Positions 15,472 through 24,766 of a DNA stretch of 44,630 nucleotides are shown one piece after another. Location of the stretch: contig NZ_DGUZ01000002.1 in the NCBI RefSeq assembly GCF_002394865.1, forward strand, positions 1 to 44,630, read 5' to 3'. Both the position numbers and the translations under genes were made by a program. The notes under the pieces were generated by a model. It was not told the DNA's origin. It saw only the letters and a program-made list of their open reading frames with translations, and searched no databases. Origin of the DNA: Fibrobacter sp. UBA4297 (lineage in GTDB: Bacteria > Fibrobacterota > Fibrobacteria > Fibrobacterales > Fibrobacteraceae). The first letter of the stretch is position 1. Each line of letters starts with the position of its first letter.

Positions 15472-17664
15472 TTATCTTGCGACAGAAGTCATGAAAGTCT
15501 TGCGGCCGTCAATGCTCTTGAGCATGTAAACGCCTTTGTTGAAACCTGCACTCTGGAGGGCTTCGCTAGCCTTCTTTCCGGCGAGTTCCACAGTGCCCAT
15601 GAGCTTTCCGCTCACGCTATACACGCGGAATTCGCGGGAACCGCTCGTCTGGAACCTCACTGCGTTCCTGATACCCATCTTTTCCACATCGCCAAGGGAG
15701 AACCAATCGACGTTTACGTTGTCGCCAGTAATCACGAGACGGATTACATGAGTGCCCTTAGTAAGTTTCGCCTTGCCACCATCGAATTCCTTGTAGACGC
15801 TCCAGTCTTCACCGGTCTGCGGAACCGTAATGGTATCGCCAACAGCCTTGCCGTCCACCAAGAAGCAGAAGCTCGCGCTTTCCATGCCAGTAGAAGCCGA
15901 GGCCTTAATCGCATAATCGCCGTCTTCCGGGACTTCGACCGTATATTCAAGCCATTCGCCAGATGCGGTATAGCCAATCGCCATGCCCGTGCCACCTTCG
16001 ACAATGTCAACGCCCAAATCTTCGCGGAACTTGGCATCGCCCTGGTTTTCGGAATCGTTATCGCTGTAAGAATCCACATCGCCACCGCGACCCGTGCCCG
16101 GGATGTCGTACTTTTCAGCTTCAATCTTTGCCGGGAGCTTCACGGCGACGCTATCGTAGGGAACTTGCGGAGTCGGCGGAGTTGTGCCGCTACCTTCAAA
16201 GCCCCATGCCTTAATTGCCATGGTGGAGTCCTGAGAGCCCTTGAACACGAGGAAAATTTCATCTACGATGCCCTTGAGGCCGGTCACTTCGCAGGAATTT
16301 TCTGCAAAAGTGTTCTTGTTGCCGGTATTCTTGAGCGTACAAGTGCCAGCGAGCGTACCTGTAGCAGAGCCCGAATGAATTTCAATCTTGTTGCCATCAG
16401 CAGCGCTTGCCGCCTGAACCACAAAGCCCGTTGCCGCCGTACCAAAGTCCACGCCACTCACGCGAATCCAGGATTCCTTCGTCGAAAGCGGAAGCAGCAA
16501 ATGTTCGGCGACCTTGCCCGGAGCCCAGTTCGAACGGCTGCGAATGCCCTTCTGCTTGGAACTCGTCAAAGCCGGGTACCAGTCATACGGATCGAAGTTT
16601 TCAATCTGCTTCGGGCCTTCCTTCGTGAAGGTCAGCGACTTCATGGTACCGTCATTGTTGTAGAAAAACTCGTCAACGCTTACGCTGCGGTGGAAAGCCG
16701 GCACCGGATTCGGCTTGCCATCGTCTGCCGGGATTTTTTCGAGGCCGTCATAACCGTTTGCAATGCGGCGGTCATGGTAAGCCACGTACCAGTGGCCCTT
16801 GAATTCTGCAATGCCATGGTGGTTATTATTGTTCGCATTGATGTTCTGGCCGTTAATATTCGGGTTCCCCATGAAGATACCCTTGTATTCGTAAGGACCC
16901 ATCGGGTTCTTGGACATGCCGTATGCAATGCGCAAGTCGGCCGTACTATAAGAGAGATAGTAATTACCCTTATACTTATGGATGTATGATGCTTCCATCG
17001 CCTTCGGACCGCCAATTTTCAGGTTGGTCTTGGAGCTCACATCGAAGCCCTTCATATCCTTGTTGAACTTGTAAATATTGAAGATGTTATTGTTGTTGTC
17101 GTTTGCCGGGCGGGAATTGCTACTACCGCCACCGAACGTGAAATAGCCCGTGCCATCGTCATCGAAGAAGATTGCCGGGTCAAAGCACCAACCGATACCG
17201 TCGCAGTCTGCAAGACCGCCACCCCAGTTGTTGATGAGCTTCTTGTTGCCAGAGACCGGGTTTGTCCACGGGCCTGCAATGCTGTCGGCACCGATAAGGC
17301 CGACACCGCCACCACCGCCATCCGGGAACACAATGTAAAGTCTGTGGTCATTCGGGTTCACCGCAATGCCAGACGCCCAGATATCGCCAATGCCATCGAC
17401 CTTGCGGGCATCGTAAATGATACCGAAGTCGGTCCAGTTCTTCATATCCTTCGTGCGGAAACCGTAAAGGGCCTTGATATTATAGCCATTGGCATTCGAT
17501 GCAGCAGGGTCATCCGAGTCGGTTATGACATAGAAATAAGTATCATCGGCAGCGGCACCCGGGTCCGCCAAATAGTGGTAACTCGAAATCGGGTTGTCTG
17601 CAAGCGCGCCCACACCAAAGCCCGCCAGCAAGCCAGCCATCGTTAAACGTTTCAGTAATCTCAT
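15472..17664 (-). CDS. secreted GH43 arabinofuranosidase type, two CBM6 and tail domain (tandem paralog A)
   Basis: This 730-residue protein has a signal peptide (1-22, ALA/DN) and a GH43 propeller (about 23-350). The base is Asp34 in HYLADPGAAADD, the second Asp162 in CFDPAIFFDDDG and the acid Glu224 in KAMEASYIHK. HHGIAEFKGHWYVAYHDR is typical of arabinoxylan-acting GH43. Two CBM6 modules follow. The first is at about 360-500, with SWIRVSGVDFG and a GSATGTLAGTC motif; the second, at about 515-650, ends DNVNVDWFSL. The tail is FRVYSVSGKLMG...GVYMLK. Likely role: removing arabinose from arabinoxylan. AAGGAG precedes the ATG. It shares a 5' leader with paralogs B and C. Substrate preference is inferred. 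Confidence 0.92.
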   Translation of the reverse strand: MRLLKRLTMAGLLAGFGVGALADNPISSYHYLADPGAAADDTYFYVITDSDDPAASNANGYNIKALYGFRTKDMKNWTDFGIIYDARKVDGIGDIWASGIAVNPNDHRLYIVFPDGGGGGVGLIGADSIAGPWTNPVSGNKKLINNWGGGLADCDGIGWCFDPAIFFDDDGTGYFTFGGGSSNSRPANDNNNNIFNIYKFNKDMKGFDVSSKTNLKIGGPKAMEASYIHKYKGNYYLSYSTADLRIAYGMSKNPMGPYEYKGIFMGNPNINGQNINANNNNHHGIAEFKGHWYVAYHDRRIANGYDGLEKIPADDGKPNPVPAFHRSVSVDEFFYNNDGTMKSLTFTKEGPKQIENFDPYDWYPALTSSKQKGIRSRSNWAPGKVAEHLLLPLSTKESWIRVSGVDFGTAATGFVVQAASAADGNKIEIHSGSATGTLAGTCTLKNTGNKNTFAENSCEVTGLKGIVDEIFLVFKGSQDSTMAIKAWGFEGSGTTPPTPQVPYDSVAVKLPAKIEAEKYDIPGTGRGGDVDSYSDNDSENQGDAKFREDLGVDIVEGGTGMAIGYTASGEWLEYTVEVPEDGDYAIKASASTGMESASFCFLVDGKAVGDTITVPQTGEDWSVYKEFDGGKAKLTKGTHVIRLVITGDNVNVDWFSLGDVEKMGIRNAVRFQTSGSREFRVYSVSGKLMGTVELAGKKASEALQSAGFNKGVYMLKSIDGRKTFMTSVAR

Positions 17665-17732
17665 TGTTCACTCCTTGGGATCGACCAAACACACCGCCAT
17701 CCCGTTTTTTATAAAACTATCCTCAGAAATGC

Positions 17733-17760
17733 CAAAAGACCCACGAAAAATCGTAGGTCT
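17733..17760 (-). terminator. terminator-like hairpin after paralog B, in the leader of paralog A
   Basis: On the minus strand AGACC-T-ACGA-TTTT-TCGT-G-GGTCT forms an interrupted 9-bp stem followed by TTTTGG. It lies between palindrome copy 8 and the paralog A start, so the paralog A promoter is probably downstream of it. Confidence 0.55.
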
Positions 17761-17779
17761 CATGGATAAAAAGTCAATA
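17761..17779. promoter_or_regulatory. cluster palindrome, copy 8 (candidate operator)
   Basis: The reverse strand reads TATTGACTTTTTATCCATG, centred 106 bp upstream of paralog A. Bases 17782-17815 beside it carry short repeats of GTAGGAAGTAGG type. Confidence 0.7.
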
Positions 17780-17838
17780 AATCAGTAGGAAGTAGGCGGT
17801 AGGAAGTAGGAAGTGGACTGTAAGTGGGAATTTCCCTC

Positions 17839-20064
17839 TTAACGAGTCGTTCTTACTCTTGCCACCGCGCCGTTGTTACGGTTACGGATGATGCAAACGC
17901 CCTGCACGCTCTTGGACATGGCATTATCGCGCCAGAGCTTCTTAGCTTCGTGGATGTGGCGAGCCGTGAAGCTCGTAATCTTCTTGCCGTTCAGATCGAA
18001 CACGTCGAAGTTTGCGACTGCATCGGCACCAAGCACCCTGAAGCCTTTGATACCAATCGTTTCGTCGTCCGGATCCGTAGCATTCTTGCCAGCAGCAAAC
18101 TGCATGTAGTCGATATCGAACCAGTCGCCCGTAACAGTGAAGCGCAGGACATGTTCACCGGCCGTGAGCTTCACATTGGCCTTGACCTTCACAAAGTCAT
18201 CCCAGCTGTCACCGGAAACCGGAACTTCGGCGATGGACTTGTCGTCAATGGCGAGCGTAAAGCTAGCCGTGGAATTGTCCGTAGCCACAGATGCAAACAT
18301 CGTGTAGTCGCCATCTTCCTTGACGTTCACGGTGTATTCGAGCCATTCGCCGGACTGGTTGTAGCCCACGACGTAGCCCGTAGCCTTCTTGTAGATATCG
18401 ACGCCAGTGTCTTCGCGGTAGCTCTTGCCGCCGTTGCTTTCGGCACCGTGGTCTTCGGAATCGTTTTCGCTGTAGGACTTGATTTCGCTACCGCGGCCAG
18501 AGCCCGGAATGTCAAAGTCTTCCATTTCAATCTTGCCCGGGATTTCCCAAGCCTTACCGCTAAACGGCTTCTGCGGTTCCGGCGGAGTCGTGCCACTGCC
18601 TTCGAAGCCCCAGGCCTTGACTGCCATGGTCGAATCCTGATTACCCTTGAACACGAGGAACAACTGCTTTACAATGCCCTTGAGGCCTTCAACTTCGCAC
18701 TTGTTTTCGGCATAGGTGTTCTTGTTGCCGGTATTCTTGATGGTGCAAGTACCCGCAAGCGTACCCGTTGCAGAACCCGAGCGGATTTCGACCTTGTTAC
18801 CATCAGTCGTGCTTGCGGCTTCAACGGTAAAGCCCGTTGCGCCAGCGCCAAAGTCCACGCCCGACACGCGGAGCCAAGCTTCCTTGCTCGAAAGCGGGAG
18901 CATCACATGGTCAGCGGCCTTGCCCTGCACAAAGTTAGAGCGGCTGCGGATGCCCTTCTGCTTGGAGCTCGTGAGTGCCGGATACCAATCGTACGGGTCA
19001 AAGTTTTCAATCTGTGCCGGACCTTCATCCGTCACCTTCACCGTCTGAATGGTGCCGTCAGCATTGTAGAACATTTCATCAACAGAAACGCTACGGTGGT
19101 AACCTTCGTTCGGTTTTGCCTTGCCATCATCCGCCGGGATAATTTCCAAGCCGTTGTGGCCCTTCGCGATACGGCGGTCATGATAGACAACGTAAGAATG
19201 GCCCTTGAATTCGGCAATACCATGATGGTTGTTGTTGCCGTTGATGCTACGGCCGTTCATGCTCGGGTCGCCAAGAATCGTACCCTTCCAGGTGTACGGT
19301 CCCATGACGTTGTTAGACGTGCCATAGTCAATCGTCGGAGCGCCTTGCTGCCAGCCGGTACTGTAAGAGAAGTAGTAAGTACCCTTATGCTTGTGGATGT
19401 AAGAAGCTTCGAGCATCTTGCGGGTCGGCAAGTTGTTCACCTTCACATGGGAACCGTTGCCCACCGGGGCATTCTTCGCATCGTTCAGCTTGACGATATC
19501 AAAGTTGTCTGTATTCGGACGGCTATTGCTTTCGCCACCGCCCCACGTCACGTAGGTCGTACCGTCGTCATCAATAAAGATACCCGGGTCAAAGCACCAA
19601 GAAACGCCATCGCAACCGATAATGCCTCGGCCACCGACAAGCTTATCCTTGCCCTGGCCCACGGCGTTTGTCCAGGGGCCTTCAATTGCAGGAGCCTTGA
19701 TGTAGCCAATGCCACCGCCACCGCCATCGGGGAACACGATGTAGAACGTGCCGTTATGCACGGCAATGCCAGAAGCCCAAATGTCGTTAATGCCGCTCAC
19801 CTTACGGGCATCGTAAATAATGCCGAAGTCGGTCCAGTTCTGCATATCCCTACTGCGGAATGCATAAAGGGCGTAAATCTTGTAACCGTTAGAATTGTAC
19901 GGAGCCGGGTCATCGGAGTCCGTGATGATGTAGAAGTAATCATCGTCAGCGGCTGCACCCGGGTCAGCCAAGTAGTGGTAAGTAGAAATCGGGTTGTCAG
20001 CGAGAGCGCTTACTCCAAAGCCCGCCAAGAGTCCAAACATCGTTGCTTTCTTAAGTAGTTTCAT
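17839..20064 (-). CDS. secreted GH43 arabinofuranosidase type, two CBM6 and tail domain (tandem paralog B)
   Basis: This 741-residue paralog of the genes on either side is closest in design to A. A signal peptide (1-22) precedes a GH43 propeller (about 23-345) with Asp34 in HYLADPGAAADD, Asp159 in CFDPGIFIDDDG and the acid Glu219 in KMLEASYIHK. The first CBM6 (about 355-495) has SWLRVSGVDFG-like sequence, here AWLRVSGVDFG. The second (about 510-655) ends DWFDIDYMQF. The tail (FDVFDLNGKKITSF...GVCIIRNR) differs from A and is shared with paralog C, which points to domain exchange. AAGGAG lies 4 bases before ATG 20064, and palindrome copy 9 is 102 bp upstream. Confidence 0.92.
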   Translation of the reverse strand: MKLLKKATMFGLLAGFGVSALADNPISTYHYLADPGAAADDDYFYIITDSDDPAPYNSNGYKIYALYAFRSRDMQNWTDFGIIYDARKVSGINDIWASGIAVHNGTFYIVFPDGGGGGIGYIKAPAIEGPWTNAVGQGKDKLVGGRGIIGCDGVSWCFDPGIFIDDDGTTYVTWGGGESNSRPNTDNFDIVKLNDAKNAPVGNGSHVKVNNLPTRKMLEASYIHKHKGTYYFSYSTGWQQGAPTIDYGTSNNVMGPYTWKGTILGDPSMNGRSINGNNNHHGIAEFKGHSYVVYHDRRIAKGHNGLEIIPADDGKAKPNEGYHRSVSVDEMFYNADGTIQTVKVTDEGPAQIENFDPYDWYPALTSSKQKGIRSRSNFVQGKAADHVMLPLSSKEAWLRVSGVDFGAGATGFTVEAASTTDGNKVEIRSGSATGTLAGTCTIKNTGNKNTYAENKCEVEGLKGIVKQLFLVFKGNQDSTMAVKAWGFEGSGTTPPEPQKPFSGKAWEIPGKIEMEDFDIPGSGRGSEIKSYSENDSEDHGAESNGGKSYREDTGVDIYKKATGYVVGYNQSGEWLEYTVNVKEDGDYTMFASVATDNSTASFTLAIDDKSIAEVPVSGDSWDDFVKVKANVKLTAGEHVLRFTVTGDWFDIDYMQFAAGKNATDPDDETIGIKGFRVLGADAVANFDVFDLNGKKITSFTARHIHEAKKLWRDNAMSKSVQGVCIIRNRNNGAVARVRTTR

Positions 20065-20156
20065 AACACTCCTTAGGATCGACCATACACCGTCAATCCA
20101 TCCAATCTAAAAGTATGTCCAAAATCACAAAATAGCCCTGAACACGCCAAAAGATT

Positions 20157-20175
20157 TATGGACAAAACGTCAATG
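20157..20175. promoter_or_regulatory. cluster palindrome, copy 9 (candidate operator)
   Basis: The reverse strand reads CATTGACGTTTTGTCCATA, centred 102 bp upstream of paralog B. A GTAGGAAGTAGG-type repeat tract follows at 20184-20210. Confidence 0.75.
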
Positions 20176-20217
20176 GATTAGTAGACAGTAGGAAGTAGGC
20201 GGTAGGAAGCTGGATGC

Positions 20218-20247
20218 AAAAAAGGCTCCTCTTTCGAGAAGCCCTTT
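20218..20247 (-). terminator. intrinsic terminator after paralog C
   Basis: On the minus strand GGCTTCTC-GAAA-GAGGAGCC forms an 8-bp stem with one G:U pair, followed by TTTTTT. Confidence 0.85.
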
Positions 20248-20273
20248 TAGATGGAGGTGTGAGTGAGGAAAAT

Positions 20274-22505
20274 CTAGCGCGTCATGCGGACCTTAGCCAT
20301 CATGCCAGTGCCACGGTTGCGGATGATGCACACGCCCTGCACATTAGCCTGGGCGCCACCACGAAGCATGTTCTTCGCTTCGTCCATGCTATGGGCCGTG
20401 AAGCTAGAGACCTTCTTACCGGTCAAGTCAAACACGTCGTAAGTTGCAGCAGCGATTGCATTCATGCGAACCATCTGACGGATACCCACTTCGCCACCTT
20501 CATCCGGGTCCTTGGCATCCTTGCCTGCTGCAAACTGGATGTAGTCGATGTCCATCCAGTCGCCAGTCACGGTAAAGCGGAGGATATGCTTACCCGACGG
20601 GAGCTTCACATTAGCCTTCACCTTGCTGTAGTCGTCATAGTTTTCTTCGCCATCGTTCTTCGGGACAGAAATCGATTCCGTAATATCGTCGCCATCGATG
20701 GAGAGCTTAAAGCCAGAGGTCGCATTGGCAGAAGCCACAGCAGCAAACATCGTGTAGTCGCCTTCCTTTTCGACATTCACAGTATATTCCAGCCATTCAT
20801 CGGCCTGGTTGTAACCGACAACGTAACCCGTCGCCTTCTTGTAGATATCGACGCCGGTACCTTCGCGGTAGCTCTTGCCGCCATTGCTTTCGGCACCGTG
20901 GTCATCGGAATCGTTTTCGCTATAAGAATCGTTGCCAGCGCCATAACCCGGTTCATCGAAGTTTTCCATTTCGATCTTGCCCGGGATCGCCCAAGCCTTG
21001 CCGCCAAACGGAGTCTGCGGTTCAGGTTCGCGCTTCGTACCCTGGAATTCCCATTCAAGAACGCCCATGGTAGAGTCCTTGCCATTGTTCTTGAACACGA
21101 AGAACACCTGGTCGATAACGCCCGTAAGGCCCTTCATTTCGCAATCGTTATCCACGAAGGTCATGTTATTGGCGGTCTTTGCAAGTTCGCAAGTACCGGC
21201 GAGCGTACCCGTCGCACTACCCGTATGAATTTCAATCTTGTTGCCATCGCCCACGTTTGCGGCCTTGATGCGGAGGTTTTCAGCACCTTTACCGAAGTCC
21301 ACGCCAGTAACGCGGATCCAGGATTCGCTACGGCTCGTAAGCGGCAAGAGCACGTGCTTGACCGGCTGGCCCTTGGTCCAGTCGGTACGGCTACGGATGT
21401 TCATTTGCTTGGAACTCGTCGTTGCCTTATAGGTCTTGTACGGGTCGAAGTTCTTAATCTGCTTTGGTCCTTCACGTGTGAAGGTGAGCTTGTTCATCTT
21501 GTCGCCATTCCACGTGAGTTCGTCGATGGACACGCTTCTGTGGTTTTCGTAGTTCGGGTTTTCGGAGCGCACGCCCTGCTGCGTCGTTGCAGCCGGGTGG
21601 TTATCGGAAGTCACCAGGCGACGGTCGTGGTAAACGGCATACCACTTGTCCTTGAACGGAGCAAAGCCCTGGTGGTTGTTACCACCTTCGCCGTGCGCAT
21701 CAGGCACGGAGCCAATTCCCGGAATAACCGTACCTACGAAGGTATAAGGCCCCCAAATATTGTTGGACATACCATAGTCAATCACCTGGCTACGGTTGTT
21801 GAAGCTCAAGTAATAAGTGCTACCCTTCTTGTGCAGGTAAGGAGCTTCAAAAGAGTTCGGCAAAGAAACCTTCTTCAAGGAGTTCTTGTCGAAAGTAATC
21901 TTGCCATTGCTTTCGGTAAAGCTGATAATGTCAAAGTTGTTGCCATACGGGCGGCTGGAGCTTTCGCCACCACCGAAAATCACGTAACCCTTGCCGTCGT
22001 CATCAATCAAGATGCCCGGGTCAAAGCAGTGCGCAATGCCGTCGCAGCTACCAATCAAGCTACCGCCACCTGCAATTCTATTGACGCCATGGGTTTCCTT
22101 GACCGGGTCGGTATAAGGACCATCGATAGCCGGAGCGGTAATCATGCCCACGCCGCTTGCACCATCAGGGTAAACAATGTAAACCTTGCCGTTTTTCACG
22201 GCAATGCCCGAAGCCCAAGTGTTGTTCGGGTAATTGCCGAATTCACGCCTCGAACGGAAAATCATGCCGTGATCAGTCCAGTTCTTCATGTCTTCAGACG
22301 TGAAGGCGTAAAGGCCAACAATATCGTAGTTCCAGTTTGTCTGGTTGTTATAATCATCCACATCGGTCAAGATGTAGAAGGTATCACCGTCAGAGGCGCA
22401 AGAGGGGTCTGCCAGATAGTGATAGCTAGAAATAGGGTTGTCAGCAAGCGCACTTACTCCAAAGCCAGCAAGTAAGCCCAGTGCAGCCAAACGTTTCATG
22501 TTCAT
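20274..22505 (-). CDS. secreted GH43 arabinofuranosidase type, two CBM6 and tail domain (tandem paralog C)
   Basis: This 743-residue member is the most diverged of the tandem trio. Its GH43 domain has Asp33 in HYLADPSCASDG, Asp162 in CFDPGILIDDDG and the acid Glu220 in NSFEAPYLHKKG. EAPYLHK in place of EASYIHK and an insertion around VTSDNHPAATTQQG suggest a different substrate preference. First CBM6 about 365-505 (SWIRVTGVDFG, GSATGTLAGTC). Second CBM6 about 520-660, ending DWMDIDYIQF. Tail YDVFDLTGKKVSSF...GVCIIRNR. ATG 22505 is chosen because AAGGAG lies 5 bases before it; a GTG two codons upstream falls too close to that site. Palindrome copy 10 is 103 bp upstream, beyond the lipoprotein gene's terminator. 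Confidence 0.92.
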   Translation of the reverse strand: MNMKRLAALGLLAGFGVSALADNPISSYHYLADPSCASDGDTFYILTDVDDYNNQTNWNYDIVGLYAFTSEDMKNWTDHGMIFRSRREFGNYPNNTWASGIAVKNGKVYIVYPDGASGVGMITAPAIDGPYTDPVKETHGVNRIAGGGSLIGSCDGIAHCFDPGILIDDDGKGYVIFGGGESSSRPYGNNFDIISFTESNGKITFDKNSLKKVSLPNSFEAPYLHKKGSTYYLSFNNRSQVIDYGMSNNIWGPYTFVGTVIPGIGSVPDAHGEGGNNHQGFAPFKDKWYAVYHDRRLVTSDNHPAATTQQGVRSENPNYENHRSVSIDELTWNGDKMNKLTFTREGPKQIKNFDPYKTYKATTSSKQMNIRSRTDWTKGQPVKHVLLPLTSRSESWIRVTGVDFGKGAENLRIKAANVGDGNKIEIHTGSATGTLAGTCELAKTANNMTFVDNDCEMKGLTGVIDQVFFVFKNNGKDSTMGVLEWEFQGTKREPEPQTPFGGKAWAIPGKIEMENFDEPGYGAGNDSYSENDSDDHGAESNGGKSYREGTGVDIYKKATGYVVGYNQADEWLEYTVNVEKEGDYTMFAAVASANATSGFKLSIDGDDITESISVPKNDGEENYDDYSKVKANVKLPSGKHILRFTVTGDWMDIDYIQFAAGKDAKDPDEGGEVGIRQMVRMNAIAAATYDVFDLTGKKVSSFTAHSMDEAKNMLRGGAQANVQGVCIIRNRGTGMMAKVRMTR

Positions 22506-22569
22506 ACACACTCCTTCGGACTAGCCATACACCGCCAATCCATCCATTTTAAATCTATCATCAAACAAC

Positions 22570-22598
22570 AAAAAAAGACCTGCAAAGCGATGCAGGTC
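22570..22598 (-). terminator. intrinsic terminator of the regulator-lipoprotein unit
   Basis: On the minus strand GACCTGCA-TCGCTT-TGCAGGTC is a perfect 8-bp stem followed by seven T. It lies directly downstream of palindrome copy 10, so copy 10 cannot be the -35 box of a promoter that reads into paralog C without being terminated. Confidence 0.9.
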
Positions 22599-22617
22599 CA
22601 TTGATAAAATGTCAATA
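22599..22617. promoter_or_regulatory. cluster palindrome, copy 10 (candidate operator)
   Basis: The reverse strand reads TATTGACATTTTATCAATG. ATTGA and TCAAT form perfect arms. The centre is 103 bp upstream of paralog C. Confidence 0.75.
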
Positions 22618-22627
22618 GTGGATAAAT

Positions 22628-23848
22628 CTATTCTTCTTTCCGGACAACGCTCTTCTTCACAACCGGGGCGTACGGGTCAAAGATACCGTAGCCAAAGACT
22701 TCGATATCGTCCACCCAGACTTCCGTATCCATAGCACCGAAGATGCCAATCTTTGTGACACTGTCCTTCACCGCTTCCCAGCCGTAGTTACCGCCATTGC
22801 TGTCGGCCGTATCCAGTTCCGCCGGAATCACGGTAAACTGCGTCCAGACCGTATCCGCCTCGAAATGGCGCCAAGACTTGATATTATCGGAACTCGTCAC
22901 GGAATCGTCATTCACGAACCTGTCGAACGAGAACGAAATTCTCGACGGAGTCGAGACGCGGACCCAGAAGCGGATAGAATCCAGATCGCTCAAGTTGACA
23001 TAGCCACCCAGTTCACGACCGATAAGCGCCCAGTCCCACTGAGCCGCAGAATCGCGTTTACAGATAAAGTGTGCAGCCTTGCCTTCGCGACCAAGACCTG
23101 CCGATTCAATATTAAAGGTGACCTCCGCGTTGAGCGATGCAGCAGCTTCCCACGCGCCGGCGCCATTTTCAAAGTCATCAAATACAAAATATTTCTTGAC
23201 GTATGCAGAGTCACCAAGGTAAAGGGCGCCTTCGCCAGATGGCGCACCAACGTCAGCCTCAATGCGGCCATATTCCGTGACCGAGTCAGCATCAGCTTCG
23301 TTCACGAAAGCGACAATTTCGACATTGCCGTTCGGGAGCGATTCAAACTCAAAATAGCCCGAGGAATCCATCGGGACCTGATAGTCCAACCCCTGAACAG
23401 AAACTGTTGCAGAACGGCGGACCAACTGCGGAAGACCGACACGACCGGAGACCTTGGTCGGTTCCGAGACTTCGACTGTCAAAGGTGTCGTGGAATCAGA
23501 TTCGACGTATGCAATCTTTACAAAGCCCTTCAAATTCAAGGAATCACTGCGGGCTTCAATTATATAAGAACCAGTCGGGACATCAGACAGAACCACTCGG
23601 CCCTGTTCGTCGGTTTCAAAGTGCAACTGGTAGAGGGAGTCCGAACCCAGTTCGGTTGCACCCGACAAATAAGATTCAGGGCGGACAATAACGTCCATAC
23701 GTGCAGCAGGCGTGCCATCGGCCAATTGAGTAAGCACCGCGATGGAATTTTCCGTTTCCATCGACGATCCTGCGGTACGACCGCTATCGCAGGCGACATT
23801 GCACAGTGCCAACATCGCCAATCCGTATGTCCACGCCCGTTTAATCAT
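22628..23848 (-). CDS. lipoprotein with carboxypeptidase-regulatory-like and carbohydrate-binding-like domains
   Basis: This 406-residue protein starts with a lipobox signal (LALCNVAC, Cys about 20), so it should be anchored in the envelope. Two small beta domains follow (about 35-125 and 130-205). The first contains PAARMDVIVRP and VVLSDVPTGSYIIEA, of carboxypeptidase-regulatory type. The C-terminal half (about 220-395; begins FVFDDFENGAGAWEAAA, ends EVWVDDIEVFGYG) resembles CBM11/CIA30-type sandwiches. No catalytic motif is visible. It overlaps the upstream regulator gene by 4 bp (ATGA), so the two are translationally coupled. A sensing or binding role at the cell surface is inferred from this pairing. 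Confidence 0.85.
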   Translation of the reverse strand: MIKRAWTYGLAMLALCNVACDSGRTAGSSMETENSIAVLTQLADGTPAARMDVIVRPESYLSGATELGSDSLYQLHFETDEQGRVVLSDVPTGSYIIEARSDSLNLKGFVKIAYVESDSTTPLTVEVSEPTKVSGRVGLPQLVRRSATVSVQGLDYQVPMDSSGYFEFESLPNGNVEIVAFVNEADADSVTEYGRIEADVGAPSGEGALYLGDSAYVKKYFVFDDFENGAGAWEAAASLNAEVTFNIESAGLGREGKAAHFICKRDSAAQWDWALIGRELGGYVNLSDLDSIRFWVRVSTPSRISFSFDRFVNDDSVTSSDNIKSWRHFEADTVWTQFTVIPAELDTADSNGGNYGWEAVKDSVTKIGIFGAMDTEVWVDDIEVFGYGIFDPYAPVVKKSVVRKEE

Positions 23849-24711
23849 TTTTTTACTCCTGCACCTTCCCCTTTTATTATAGTATTTTCCGATGCCCCTC
23901 CTTTACGGGCAACCGGATAAAAAGCCATAGAAAGCTGCATAACACGATCAGGATTCTTGGCTCCGTCTACTCTTTTTTGGACTAGACGGCGGAATTCCCT
24001 CAACATGTCGCCCAAATCCTCGAAGCAGGACTGGTCTACAGATAGGGTCAGTGTAGAAATATTGCGTTCATTGACGGGGACGTTTTCGAGCGCATCGCTC
24101 GCAAGGCTCAACACCTGGCGCTGGAAATTGCGCACAGCCTTCGCCTTTTCGGGCCCCCCTACTGTCAAATGGGCTTCGGTGAGTGCGAGCTTGCCCGATG
24201 CAAGCTTCTTCACGAGACCGACGCTCTTCAAAGTTTCAATGGCTTCGAGAGCCTGTTCCTCAGTGATCGGCGGGCAGATATCCTTAGCAATCTGCTTGAC
24301 GTTTACAACACCACCGTTCAATTCCAGGTAGGCGCGTACCGCAGGAATCCACCAGTTTTCGAGGAGTTTAAGTTCAGCAGCCTGCAAAGAATGGCGTTCC
24401 ACGTCGCGCAGCGAGAGTGCCTTCGCCATGAGTTCTTCGCGCTTGGTCTTATCCTTGCTGACAGCAGCAGAATACAGGAGGTCGAAGTATTCGGCCTCGC
24501 GACCACTCAGCGCAAGGATTTCCTTTGCCGCAGGTAATGCATGAGCAGGCAAGTGCTGCTTCTTTTGCAATACGCGATAGAGATAGCTGGAGTCTAGCCC
24601 GAGCTTATCACCCATCATGCGGTAGCTGTAGAAGGGCATCTCGACCTTGCGCCTGTCGTAGAATTCCTTCAAGAAGTCGCGGTAATCCGCTATGTCAGAA
24701 AAAGTAACCAT
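23845..24711 (-). CDS. TIGR02147/DUF4423-family putative transcriptional regulator
   Basis: This 288-residue protein has the start YRDFLKEFYDRRK and an XRE-like helix-turn-helix region (about 25-75: SYRMMGDKLGLDSSYLYRVL) of the TIGR02147 family, which is expanded in Fibrobacter. The middle has the family's AAELKLLENWWIPAVRAYLEL and a winged-helix-like TLKSVGLVKK. No membrane segment is present, so it is cytoplasmic. ATG 24711 is taken instead of a TTG one codon upstream; neither has a clear ribosome site. The gene carries the cluster palindrome 65 bp upstream and precedes the lipoprotein gene with a 4-bp overlap. It is the best local candidate for the regulator binding that palindrome; this is inference. 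Confidence 0.85.
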   Translation of the reverse strand: MVTFSDIADYRDFLKEFYDRRKVEMPFYSYRMMGDKLGLDSSYLYRVLQKKQHLPAHALPAAKEILALSGREAEYFDLLYSAAVSKDKTKREELMAKALSLRDVERHSLQAAELKLLENWWIPAVRAYLELNGGVVNVKQIAKDICPPITEEQALEAIETLKSVGLVKKLASGKLALTEAHLTVGGPEKAKAVRNFQRQVLSLASDALENVPVNERNISTLTLSVDQSCFEDLGDMLREFRRLVQKRVDGAKNPDRVMQLSMAFYPVARKGGASENTIIKGEGAGVKK

Positions 24712-24766
24712 CAATATCTAAAATATTTAAAACAGAACACCGAAGACCTACAATGTAAACATTTGG

